From contig DASYYB010000038.1 of assembly GCA_035934235.1 (NCBI GenBank), forward strand, positions 1-43,208: a stretch of DNA of 43,208 nucleotides, in the 5' to 3' direction. Under the pieces are notes generated by a model, which had not been told where the DNA came from, made no database searches, and saw nothing but the letters and a program-made list of their open reading frames with translations. Of this stretch, positions 25,924-35,081 are shown piece after piece. The first letter of the stretch is position 1. Each line of letters begins with the position of its first letter. The translations under genes were made by a program, and so were the position numbers. This DNA comes from REEB95 sp035934235 (lineage in GTDB: Bacteria; Pseudomonadota; Alphaproteobacteria; ATCC43930; CGMCC-115725).

Positions 25924-26801
25924 GACGCGAAGAACGCGCGCAGCGCTGCCGCAGTTTCCGCCGGACATTCCTCGGGAACATAGTGGCCCGAAGGCAAGGC
26001 TTCGGCGCCAACGATGTTGCTGGCGTAATCGCGCCAGACCGCAAGCGGTTGGTGATTGCGGCCGACGCCGCCGGTCGCGCCCCACAGCAGCAAGACCGGA
26101 CAGTCAATCCGGCGTCCAGCGGCAAAATCGGCAGTATCCATCGCCAGATCGACGCCGAAGGTGGCGCGATAATCCTCGCACATGCCGCGAACCGTCGCCG
26201 GATTCTTAAAGCAGCGCAGATACTCGGCGAACGCCTCAGGCGCGAAAAACGCCATACCGCCGGGCCCTTTGCTCAGCTTCTGGCGTAGATAGAACTCCGG
26301 ATCGGCCAGCATCAGCCGCTCGGGAAGGTCATAGGGTTGCGCCATGAAGAACCAGTGCCACGAGAACAATCCCCAGGCGCGCGAGACGTGGTTGAGCAAA
26401 TGATGCGTCGGAATGATGTCGATGATCGCCGCCCGCGTAACCGTGTCGGGATGATCGAGGCACATGCGGTGCAGGACTCGCGCACCGCGATCGTGCCCCG
26501 CCGCGGCAAAGCGCGTGAAGCCGAGCTTGGCCATCACCTCGACATTGTCCTGCGCCATGGCGCGGAACGAATAGTTGGCGTGGTCGGCAACCGACTCGGG
26601 CTTCGACGAATCGCCGTAGCCGCGGAGATCGGTGCAGACAACGGTAAAATCCTTGGCCAGGACGGGCGCGACCCGATGCCACGACACATGCGTGAACGGA
26701 TTGCCGTGCATCAGCAGCACCGGCGGGCCCTTGCCGCCATGGACGGTGACGATGCGTGCGCCGCCGGCCTCGATCACCGTCCGGGTAAAGCCTTCGAACA
26801 C
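25920..26801 (-). CDS. Haloacetate (fluoroacetate) dehalogenase-like alpha/beta hydrolase
   Basis: Alpha/beta hydrolase of 293 residues. It keeps the residue set that defines fluoroacetate dehalogenases: nucleophile D104 and carboxylate-binding R105 and R108 (GHDRGARV), acid D128, halide-pocket H149, W150 and Y211 (SWHWFF; CEDYRA), and base H273 (SGHYVPEE). Spacing follows the Rhodopseudomonas enzyme (D110, R111, R114, D134, H155, W156, Y219, H280) with a shift of only 6-8 residues. The oxyanion region is HGNPFTHVSWH. I infer hydrolytic dehalogenation of a short haloacid; some relatives act on other substrates. It is divergent from rpfF. Confidence 0.85.
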   Translation of the reverse strand: MFEGFTRTVIEAGGARIVTVHGGKGPPVLLMHGNPFTHVSWHRVAPVLAKDFTVVCTDLRGYGDSSKPESVADHANYSFRAMAQDNVEVMAKLGFTRFAAAGHDRGARVLHRMCLDHPDTVTRAAIIDIIPTHHLLNHVSRAWGLFSWHWFFMAQPYDLPERLMLADPEFYLRQKLSKGPGGMAFFAPEAFAEYLRCFKNPATVRGMCEDYRATFGVDLAMDTADFAAGRRIDCPVLLLWGATGGVGRNHQPLAVWRDYASNIVGAEALPSGHYVPEECPAETAAALRAFFAS

Positions 26802-26835
26802 GCAGCCCTCTTGCGCCGGAACCCTGCAAGATAGT

Positions 26836-26873
26836 GTGCCGCGACGGCACCAGCGAGTGACCGTCGCGACTCG
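26836..26873. repeat. Nested short inverted repeats in the rpfF-hydrolase gap
   Basis: Three mutually overlapping hairpins: GTGCCG-CGA-CGGCAC (26836-26850), GCGACGG pairing with CCGTCGC (26841-26847 and 26861-26867), and CGAGT with ACTCG (26854-26858 and 26869-26873). They cannot all form at once, so they could be alternative RNA structures in the leader of the minus-strand hydrolase gene. Confidence 0.4.
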
Positions 26874-26879
26874 TCATGA

Positions 26880-26899
26880 CCGAACCGCTAGCGGTTCGG
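26880..26899. repeat. Perfect 20-bp palindrome between hydrolase and rpfF
   Basis: CCGAACCGCTAGCGGTTCGG is identical to its reverse complement. It lies midway between two divergent starts, with no gene ending nearby, so an operator for a dimeric regulator is more likely than a terminator. Confidence 0.6.
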
Positions 26900-26934
26900 C
26901 ATCCGAAAACTACCAGTTATGGTTGAGCCTATAC

Positions 26935-26949
26935 TTAAAGAGTGGTTAA
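26935..26949 (-). promoter_or_regulatory. CtrA-like box 1 upstream of rpfF
   Basis: TTAA-AGAGTGG-TTAA: two half-sites seven bases apart. On the minus strand the first half reads TTAACCAC. Its 8-bp half (GTGGTTAA, 26942-26949) is the inverted partner of the TTAACCAC in box 2. Confidence 0.5.
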
Positions 26950-26973
26950 AAACCTATTGATTTGCTTGAGAAA

Positions 26974-26989
26974 TTAATCTTAGCTTAAC
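26974..26989 (+). promoter_or_regulatory. CtrA-like box 2 upstream of rpfF
   Basis: TTAA-TCTTAGC-TTAAC matches the full CtrA consensus TTAA-N7-TTAAC, about 55 bases before the rpfF ATG at 27044, and continues as TTAACCAC. The motif is seen; CtrA control is inferred. Confidence 0.55.
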
Positions 26990-27043
26990 CACGTTCTTTC
27001 GGCGCCACCGGAGGATCGCTTTTCCCGAGAACCGGGGGACGAC

Positions 27044-27988
27044 ATGACAACGGTAACGCAGCTCGCCGCTCTCGTGCAGGACCGCTTGGCGGCCGCACGC
27101 GCCGCCGACGTCACGCAGCTGCCAGATCCGGTCGAAGCCGCGATTGCCGGCCAGCGTTTCCGCGAATTCGAACTCGAATACGATTCCGCGAAGAAGATCC
27201 TGTTTTGCTACTTCAAGTACGCCGGCCGGCCATGCTTCACGCCGGCGCTGTTGCGCGAAGCGCAGGCGATCCAGCGCCTGGTGCGTGGCCTGTTCGGTGA
27301 CCGCGTCGTCGGCGAGCCGCCGCTGCGTTATCTGGTCCTTGCCTCGCGCACGCCGCAGATCTGGAACCTGGGCGGCGACCTCGAACTGTTCTCGACCCTG
27401 ATCCGCAACCGCGACCGCGCCGCGCTGCGCCGCTATGCGCACAGCTGCTGCGAGCTTGGCTTCACCAACGCCACCGGACTCGGCTTCGACCTGCCGGTGA
27501 TCTCGGTCGCCCTCGTTCAGGGCGACGCGCTGGGCGGCGGCTTCGAGGCGGTGCTGAGCTCGAACCTGATCGTCGCCGAGCGCGGCGCCAAGTTCGGCCT
27601 GCCGGAAATCCTGTTCAACCTGTTCCCCGGCATGGGCGCCTACAGCTTCCTCGCGCGCCGCATCGCGCCCGGCATCGCCGAGCGTTTAATCATGGGCGGC
27701 GAAATCTATTCCGCCGAGCAGCTCCACGCGCTCGGCGTCGTCGACGTGCTGGCGGCCGATGGCCAGGGCGTGCAGGCGTTCTATGACTTCATCGGCCGGC
27801 GCGAACGCCGTTACGCCGCACAGCGCGCGATGTACCGCGCGCGCCGATTGGTCAATCCGGTGACGTTCGAGGAAATGACGCGCATCGCCGATTTGTGGGT
27901 CGAGGCGGCGTTCAAGCTCGAAGAGACCGATCTCAAGCGGATGGAACGGCTGGTCACCGCGCAGGAACGGCGCGGCGTGCGCGCTTAA
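27044..27988 (+). CDS. rpfF: RpfF-type DSF (cis-2-unsaturated fatty acid signal) synthase
   Basis: Crotonase-fold enzyme that in Xanthomonas and Burkholderia makes diffusible signal factor by dehydrating 3-hydroxyacyl-ACP and hydrolysing the thioester. The 314-residue protein resembles RpfF over its core: NLGGDLELFSTLIRNRDR, SVALVQGDALGGGFEAVLSSN, GLPEILFNLFPGMGAYSFLARR, YSAEQLHALGVVD. The two catalytic glutamates are kept as E168 (GGGFEAV) and E188 (GLPEILF), 20 residues apart as in E141/E161 of RpfF. This separates it from ordinary enoyl-CoA hydratases. An extra N-terminal stretch of about 25 residues is present. Ribosome site GGGGGAC before the ATG. An RpfC-like kinase lies about 2 kb away. 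Confidence 0.87.
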   Translation: MTTVTQLAALVQDRLAAARAADVTQLPDPVEAAIAGQRFREFELEYDSAKKILFCYFKYAGRPCFTPALLREAQAIQRLVRGLFGDRVVGEPPLRYLVLASRTPQIWNLGGDLELFSTLIRNRDRAALRRYAHSCCELGFTNATGLGFDLPVISVALVQGDALGGGFEAVLSSNLIVAERGAKFGLPEILFNLFPGMGAYSFLARRIAPGIAERLIMGGEIYSAEQLHALGVVDVLAADGQGVQAFYDFIGRRERRYAAQRAMYRARRLVNPVTFEEMTRIADLWVEAAFKLEETDLKRMERLVTAQERRGVRA

Positions 27989-28349
27989 CGCCGCGGCCGG
28001 CGAGCAGATCCTTCAGTACGACAGCCTGATTGCGGCGCGCATCGCGTGCGCCGAAGACGAGTGTGACGCGTCCTTGACGCACGAGCGCGCGCAACCGCGC
28101 CAGCGCCTCCGGTTGGTGCTTCAGCTCGGCGCGATAACGCCGGCGGAATTCGCTCCACCGCGCCGGATCGTGGCCGAACCACTGTCGTAGATTCGTGCTC
28201 GGCGCGACGTCCTTGAGCCAGAGATCGATGCGCGCTTTCGCCTTGCTGATGCCGCGCGGCCACAGCCGGTCGACCAGGATACGGGTTCCATCGCGTGGCG
28301 ACGGTGGATCGTAAGCCCGTTTCAGCTGCACGCGCGCTTGCCCGGCCAT
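27954..28349 (-). CDS. DUF488 family protein
   Basis: 131-residue protein with the family signature KRAYDPPSPRDGTRILVDRLWPRGISK, then WFGHDPARWSEFRRRYRAEL and a C-terminal VTLVFGARDARRNQAVVLKDLL. The function of the family is not established. Start ATG at 28349 overlaps the NnrS stop as TGATG, so it is coupled to nnrS; its 3' end overlaps the convergent rpfF by 35 bases. An alternative frame ending at 27985 has no family features. Confidence 0.88.
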   Translation of the reverse strand: MAGQARVQLKRAYDPPSPRDGTRILVDRLWPRGISKAKARIDLWLKDVAPSTNLRQWFGHDPARWSEFRRRYRAELKHQPEALARLRALVRQGRVTLVFGARDARRNQAVVLKDLLAGRGVKRARRAVPAR

Positions 28350-29557
28350 CAGGGCGCTCGCACGCTGACGGCGGCGACACGCGGCATCAGCAGCGGCGGG
28401 CCGTAAAGGACGACAAACAACCCGAAGGCGCCGGTCCAGGCACCGCCGGCGAGACTCAGCACCAGCAGATACTGCGCGCCCGCGAGCGGCGCCAACAGGC
28501 GCAGCACGGCGGCGACCGTGACGAGGACGTAGATCGTCGTAGTGCCACGCCCGGCGGTCAGTTTTCGGCCGGTATGGCCGAGCGACGCGCGCGTCATTAC
28601 CGCAAGCGTCATGGTGCCGATCGCGCCGACGGTGAGCGCGTGCAACGCCGCCGTCGCCGGCAAGAGCGGCGCGACCCCATTCACCGCCAGGAGCAGGAAT
28701 CCGAGCGCCAACCAGCCGTAACCGAGATGCAGCACCCACACCAGCGGCTCGCGCCAGGTGCCGGTGCCGCGCCAGCGCGCCAACCGCACGCCTTGCGCCA
28801 CGGCGGCAACAAGCGCGAGCCATGCCGTCGCCGCCGTCTCGGGCGCCACGACCCATGCGATCACCGCTAGGGCCGTCGCGCCGAGCGCGCCACGATCCGC
28901 CCAGCCAAACGACGCCGGTGCGGCGTGATCCGGGCGTTGTCGGGTCAACCAGTTGCGCGTGAAACTCGGCACGATGCGGCCGCCGATCAGGCTGATCAGC
29001 ATCAGTAACGTTGCGATGCCGATGCGGTTGCCCAGTTGGCCGGTCGCCGCCCAGCCGAGTGCTTCCACGTGAACCAACGCATTGCCCACGAGCAATAGCG
29101 TCAGCGCACCGACCATCGGCAGATTGCGCCAGTTGCGGCCGGCGACGATCTCGCGCGCGATCACCGCGACGAAGGCAACGGGAAAAGCGAGATCGAGCAC
29201 GGTGGCGCCCGGGGCACCGAAATCCGCCGAGAGCAACACACCGATGCGACCGGCGATCCACAGCACGGCGAGGCCCGCCAGCGATGCGCCTTGGAGCGGC
29301 ATGCGTCCGGTCCAGTTCGGAATCGCGGTCAGCATGAATCCCGCGACGGTCGCCGCGGCATAGCCGTAGACCATCTCGTGCGCGTGCCAGACCGGCGGCG
29401 GCAGCAACGTCGGCACGGCGCCTGCGCCGGCGAAAAACGCCAGCCACAGCGGCACTGCGAGCGCCGCCCATGCCGCCGCCAGCAGGAAGAACGGGCGGAA
29501 GCCGGCGGACAACAGCGCCGGCGCCGTTTGGGAACGATAGCGCGGAATGGCAACCAC
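28349..29557 (-). CDS. nnrS: NnrS family membrane protein
   Basis: Multi-span inner-membrane protein of 402 residues (about twelve hydrophobic segments). It carries the NnrS signature WHAHEMVYGYAAATVAGFMLTAIPNWTGR with the conserved histidines thought to bind heme and copper. Family members protect against nitric oxide and the iron complexes it forms. Start is GTG at 29557, with GGAG about 13 bases upstream. A small inverted repeat (GCTCAC-ACC-GTGAGC, 29586-29600) sits just upstream in promoter position. No NO reductase or nitrite-to-NO enzyme is visible nearby. Confidence 0.88.
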   Translation of the reverse strand: MVAIPRYRSQTAPALLSAGFRPFFLLAAAWAALAVPLWLAFFAGAGAVPTLLPPPVWHAHEMVYGYAAATVAGFMLTAIPNWTGRMPLQGASLAGLAVLWIAGRIGVLLSADFGAPGATVLDLAFPVAFVAVIAREIVAGRNWRNLPMVGALTLLLVGNALVHVEALGWAATGQLGNRIGIATLLMLISLIGGRIVPSFTRNWLTRQRPDHAAPASFGWADRGALGATALAVIAWVVAPETAATAWLALVAAVAQGVRLARWRGTGTWREPLVWVLHLGYGWLALGFLLLAVNGVAPLLPATAALHALTVGAIGTMTLAVMTRASLGHTGRKLTAGRGTTTIYVLVTVAAVLRLLAPLAGAQYLLVLSLAGGAWTGAFGLFVVLYGPPLLMPRVAAVSVRAP

Positions 29558-29585
29558 GGCGTCAGGACTCCAGCGACGGGACGAG

Positions 29586-29600
29586 GCTCACACCGTGAGC
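29586..29600. repeat. Inverted repeat upstream of nnrS
   Basis: GCTCAC and GTGAGC around ACC, about 30 bases before the nnrS GTG. It could be an operator half-site pair or a small hairpin; it does not match the FNR/NnrR consensus TTGAT-N4-ATCAA. Confidence 0.35.
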
Positions 29601-29652
29601 TTAGGAGCGTGCCCGGACGCAAGACAACCGTAAGGATCGTGGTGTTTTTGAC

Positions 29653-32448
29653 TCAGCCGCGCCGTTCGGCGCGCGTCATCTGCTCGAGGCTGGCGTCGAG
29701 CCGTGAGAGCTCGTTGACGATCTTGTCAAAATAGGCTGGACCGGTATGCGACAGATCGTTGGCCGTCACTTCACGCATCGCCGTCAGCGCCTCGCACAGC
29801 CGCACGCCGCCGACATTGGCGGCGCCGCTGCGCAACGAGTGCGTTACGTCGCGGAAATCGCGCAGATCGCTGTGCTCGACCGCCTCCCGCAGGTCCTCGA
29901 TCAGCCGGCGCGCGTCCTTGCGGAACGTGTCCACCACTTCGACGACGAATTCGCTGCCGCCCAAATTCTTGAGCGCGACGAAGGTCTGCTCGTCGACCAC
30001 GGCGCCCGCATCGGGCACGAAGCGCGGATGGGCGGAGATCGGTGTCACCACCTGCGGCGCGAAGATCGGGCGGCGGTCTCCGGCGGCGGCCTTGGCGTGA
30101 ATCTCGGTCAAGGCCGCGAGCAGCTGCGCCGGCTCCATCGGCTTGGTCAGCACCGCATCCATGCCAGATTCGCGGCACAGGCGTTCGGTCTCGCTGGTCA
30201 CGTCGGCGGTAAGCGCGACGATCGGCAAGCGCCATTCGCCGACATGACTCATGCGGTAGAGCTTCGCGACCTCATAGCCGGTGACATCGGGCATGTTGAT
30301 GTCGAGCAACGCCAGATCGAAACGGTCGCGTTCAAGTGTGGCGAGGGCCTGCTCGCCATCGGCGACAACCACCGCCTGATGGCCGGCCATTTCGAGCACC
30401 TTCTTGAGGATCTTGCAGTTCGCGGCGTTGTCGTCCGCAACCAGCACCTTGAGCGATTGGACCGGCCGCGGCGACGGCAACGGTTCGAGCGATGCCGGCG
30501 CGACGGCGGCCGGTGGCGGTGCCATCGCCACAGCGGGTGCCGCAGCCGGCGCGGCTTCGACCCGGCGTTGACGCGGACCGCTGGCGAGTGCGCTCATCAG
30601 CGCGCTGGCCAGCCCGTCGGGCCGTACCGGCGCCTCGATCACCCCCGCAAGCTCGGCCGCACCGATGCCAGCAATCGCATCGCTGCCGCCTTCGGGGGCG
30701 ATGACGACGATGACCGGCGGCTCCGTATGCTCGGTTGTCAGGCGATGCGCGAAGGCCAGCGCCGCCATCGGATTGACGCGGCCGTCGAGCATGGCAAGCA
30801 CCGGTCGGCTGTCGGCGGAGGCCAGATCGGCGAGCGCCGCCGGCTCGTCGCGGTGCCAGTGCAACTCGCCGTGCCAGGCGCGCACGCGCTCCTGAATCAG
30901 CGCCGCCAGGTCGCCGTCGCGCGAAACCAGCGCCAGGCGGCGGCGGCCGAGATCCGGCGCCGTGGCCGGCGCCGACGCATCGGGTTCGAGCGCCAAGGTC
31001 ACCGTGAAGGTCGAGCCCTTGCCCGGTTCGCTCGTCGCCGCGATCGTCCCGCCCATCAACTCGACGAGCTGCTTCGAGATCGCCAGGCCAAGGCCGGTGC
31101 CACCGAAACGGCGGGCGACGGTTTCGTCCGCCTGGGTGAAAACCTCGAAGATACGGTCGATTGCCTCGGGCGGGATGCCGACGCCTTCGTCTTTGACCGC
31201 AAGCTGCAGTCGCACCCGTTCCGCCTCGCGCTCGACGAACGACGCCGTCACGGCGATGCGGCCGCGCGCCGTGAATTTGATCGCATTGGCCAACAGATTG
31301 AGCAGCACCTGGCGCAGTTGGAGCGGCGCACCGCGATAGCTCACCGGCAGGCGCGGATCGATGCTGAGCGTGAGCGCCAGGTGTTTGGCCTCGGCCTGCG
31401 GCTTGACCAGCGCGATGACGCCGCCGAGCAGCTCGGGCAGCGCGAAGCTTTCGACCGCCGGCCGCAGCTTGCCGGCTTCGAGCTTCGACAGGTCGAGCAG
31501 GTCGTTGATCAAGCCCAGCAGGGTCTGCGCCGATAGCCGCATGGTGGCGAGCATGTCGCGCTGTTCGGCGTCGAGGTTGGTGCGCGCGAACAGCGCGCCC
31601 ATGCCGATGAAGCTGTTGAGTGGCGTGCGCAGCTCGTGGCTCATCACCGCCAGGAAGCGACTTTTAGCGGCGGCGGCTTCCTCGGCGGCGGCGCGCGCAG
31701 CGTGCAGCCGGCGCACCAGCGTCGCGGCATAGCTCGGCAGTAATGCCAGCGCGACATAGACGCCGGCCGATTCCGCCGGCCGTGCCTGCCAATAGGGCGT
31801 CGTCGCCACCACGCCGCCGAAGGCGATGACCGACAACACGGCGCTGATCGCCAGCTCGCGCAGCCCGTAGCGGAAGCCGAAGCCGAAGATGATCCAGAGG
31901 TAGATCGCAAACCACGGCGCGGCGTAGCCGGCGCCGACGTGCAGGAACACCGACACGAAGACGACGTCGCTGAGCATGGCCGCGAGACGCCGCGCCGGCG
32001 CCGCCGGCGGATCGGCGATCAAATGGACGAAGAGCAGCCAGGCAACGAGGATGCCCGGAACGTCGACCGCGAGCAGCGGCAGCAGCGTCGCCGTATCGAC
32101 GCCGAAACCGGCGAGCGCCGTGAGATAGGCCAGCACCACGCCGGTGAAGAAGACTCGCACGATTGCTTGTTGCGGCTCGGATTCGCGCATCGCGGCGAGC
32201 GCGGTGCCGACGGCCGCCATGCCCTTGACCGTGACGACGATCGCCGCCAGGCCGGGCCCGAGCAGCACCAACGCCAACGCCAGCAGCGCAATCGCCGGAT
32301 CAACGGTATTGCCGAGCCGAAAGACCGCGACAGTCGCCAGCAGCAACGGCACCGCCACGGCAAATGCCGCCAGGGCGATGGTGACGCCGCGTTCCTTGTG
32401 TCCGTCGCGCCCGGCGAAAGCGCTTGTTGGCTCCAGCCGTTCGCTCAT
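29653..32448 (-). CDS. rpfC: RpfC-like membrane hybrid histidine kinase with receiver and Hpt
   Basis: The 931-residue protein follows the order of the DSF sensor RpfC. About eight membrane spans lie at 22-246; the last part (FAIYLWIIFGFGFRYGLRELA to TPYWQARP) is very like the RpfC membrane end. Then come a phospho-acceptor domain with H271 (MSHELRTPLN), an ATPase domain (N384, N388; DEGVGIPPE; GGTGLGLAIS), a degenerate receiver at about 502-622, a full receiver (D716 in LLDINMP, K769) and an Hpt domain with H870 (THSLRSGAANVG). The pseudo-receiver is additional to Xanthomonas RpfC. The ATG at 32448 is preferred; in-frame ATGs at 32484 and 32520 exist. It lies 122 bases after the receiver-kinase gene. 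Confidence 0.83.
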   Translation of the reverse strand: MSERLEPTSAFAGRDGHKERGVTIALAAFAVAVPLLLATVAVFRLGNTVDPAIALLALALVLLGPGLAAIVVTVKGMAAVGTALAAMRESEPQQAIVRVFFTGVVLAYLTALAGFGVDTATLLPLLAVDVPGILVAWLLFVHLIADPPAAPARRLAAMLSDVVFVSVFLHVGAGYAAPWFAIYLWIIFGFGFRYGLRELAISAVLSVIAFGGVVATTPYWQARPAESAGVYVALALLPSYAATLVRRLHAARAAAEEAAAAKSRFLAVMSHELRTPLNSFIGMGALFARTNLDAEQRDMLATMRLSAQTLLGLINDLLDLSKLEAGKLRPAVESFALPELLGGVIALVKPQAEAKHLALTLSIDPRLPVSYRGAPLQLRQVLLNLLANAIKFTARGRIAVTASFVEREAERVRLQLAVKDEGVGIPPEAIDRIFEVFTQADETVARRFGGTGLGLAISKQLVELMGGTIAATSEPGKGSTFTVTLALEPDASAPATAPDLGRRRLALVSRDGDLAALIQERVRAWHGELHWHRDEPAALADLASADSRPVLAMLDGRVNPMAALAFAHRLTTEHTEPPVIVVIAPEGGSDAIAGIGAAELAGVIEAPVRPDGLASALMSALASGPRQRRVEAAPAAAPAVAMAPPPAAVAPASLEPLPSPRPVQSLKVLVADDNAANCKILKKVLEMAGHQAVVVADGEQALATLERDRFDLALLDINMPDVTGYEVAKLYRMSHVGEWRLPIVALTADVTSETERLCRESGMDAVLTKPMEPAQLLAALTEIHAKAAAGDRRPIFAPQVVTPISAHPRFVPDAGAVVDEQTFVALKNLGGSEFVVEVVDTFRKDARRLIEDLREAVEHSDLRDFRDVTHSLRSGAANVGGVRLCEALTAMREVTANDLSHTGPAYFDKIVNELSRLDASLEQMTRAERRG

Positions 32449-32490
32449 GCGGCCTGTTCCGACCCTATCCCCCGAATCTCGCATGGGGTC

Positions 32491-32502
32491 GAATCGCGAT
32501 TC
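32491..32502. repeat. 12-bp palindrome in the rpfC upstream gap
   Basis: GAATCGCGATTC is a perfect palindrome, 43 bases before the rpfC ATG, in a 122-bp gap that also contains a short direct repeat (ATAAC-GATAAC near 32553-32564). Candidate operator only. Confidence 0.35.
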
Positions 32503-32570
32503 TGCCGTGCAAATGCCCAAAAATCTATCGCTAGGTAGTCAGCCCGCCAAAGATAACGATAACTAGGGGC

Positions 32571-34196
<1,626 letters not shown>

Positions 34197-34313
34197 AATT
34201 CTTCCCGCTGATCAAGTATCTGCGCCGCCCGACGCCGCGGCAAGCGCAATAGAGGCTCGTAAATCATGGTTAACAACCCGTAAACAGCGTGTCGCGATGA
34301 AATACGGCGTGTA

Positions 34314-35081
34314 TTACGCGCCGACCAGCGTCAATTGCGCCTCGCCCAATCCAGTAAAACGCGCGATCACCGGCGCCCTGAGTGGCGCGATGCACAGGCC
34401 GGTGTGACTGCCGGTGGTGACGAAGGTACCGGTCAGCAGCGGCCGGCCGCGCTGCGCCAAATGATTGGCGAGCCAGGTGACGAGGCGCTTGGGATGGCCG
34501 GCCGCGTTGCCGCCGACAGCCTTGGCCACGACCGTACCGTCGACGACCAGTTGTGCTGCCGGTTTGGTCAGATCGGCGGCGCGCCAGTTCTCGGCCGGCG
34601 CGCCCCAGCAGAATCCACCGTTCGAGATATTGTCGGCCAACACGGCGAACTCGGGCGCGGCCAGCCGGTCGCGGAAACGCGAATCGAGGTATTCGATGGC
34701 GACATGCAGGCTGTCGAGTGCCTGCCAGACTTCCTCCTCGGTGTAGGGCGCCGGGCGCGCCAGCAGATCACGACCGACGCGGAAGGCGAGCTCGGCCTCG
34801 ACGCCGTTGAGGCCGTCGCGCGGCGCCAGCAGATGCGCCGGACTCTTCACCACGTGACCGGCGAAGATCGGCGCACAGCTCGGACGCGACACCGGACTGG
34901 CGGCGCCGACCTTCCACGCGGCGACGCGCACGCGCAGCTTGTCGACGATCAGATCCTGCAACGCATAGGCCGCCGCCTCGTCGGGCGGCGCCAGCTCGGC
35001 CGGGATGTCATCGATACGCTTGCCGGAAATCCGCGCTTGGATCAGGAGTGCGGCGAGCCGCTCGTGCGTTGGGTCAACGAT
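34314..35081 (-). CDS. 2-keto-4-pentenoate hydratase-like protein (FAH superfamily), start unclear
   Basis: Fumarylacetoacetate-hydrolase-fold protein; the family hydrates 2-keto-4-pentenoate or decarboxylates related 2-keto acids in aromatic ring-cleavage pathways. Visible: KVGAASPVSRPSCAPIFAGHV, metal-binding GVEAELAFRVGRDL (two acidic ligands), IEYLDSRF and NGGFCWG, and the C-terminal TGTFVTTGSHTGLCIAP. Family-like residues begin at about 35078 (DPTHERLAALLIQAR), but no ATG, GTG or TTG is in frame there. In-frame TTG codons at 35192 (inside the aminotransferase gene) and 34961 (would lose about 40 residues) are poor choices. 35081 (ATC) is a placeholder. It overlaps the upstream gene's stop. 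Confidence 0.72.
   Translation of the reverse strand: MVDPTHERLAALLIQARISGKRIDDIPAELAPPDEAAAYALQDLIVDKLRVRVAAWKVGAASPVSRPSCAPIFAGHVVKSPAHLLAPRDGLNGVEAELAFRVGRDLLARPAPYTEEEVWQALDSLHVAIEYLDSRFRDRLAAPEFAVLADNISNGGFCWGAPAENWRAADLTKPAAQLVVDGTVVAKAVGGNAAGHPKRLVTWLANHLAQRGRPLLTGTFVTTGSHTGLCIAPLRAPVIARFTGLGEAQLTLVGA

Noticed and set aside
27985..28380. A minus-strand frame ending in TTAA shared with the rpfF stop
   Set aside because: It would add another shared-stop pair, but its product has no family features, whereas the DUF488 signature is in the frame ending at 27954.
29746..31536. A long plus-strand frame opposite the RpfC-like gene
   Set aside because: Arg/His-rich translation without domains; antisense shadow of a well-supported gene.
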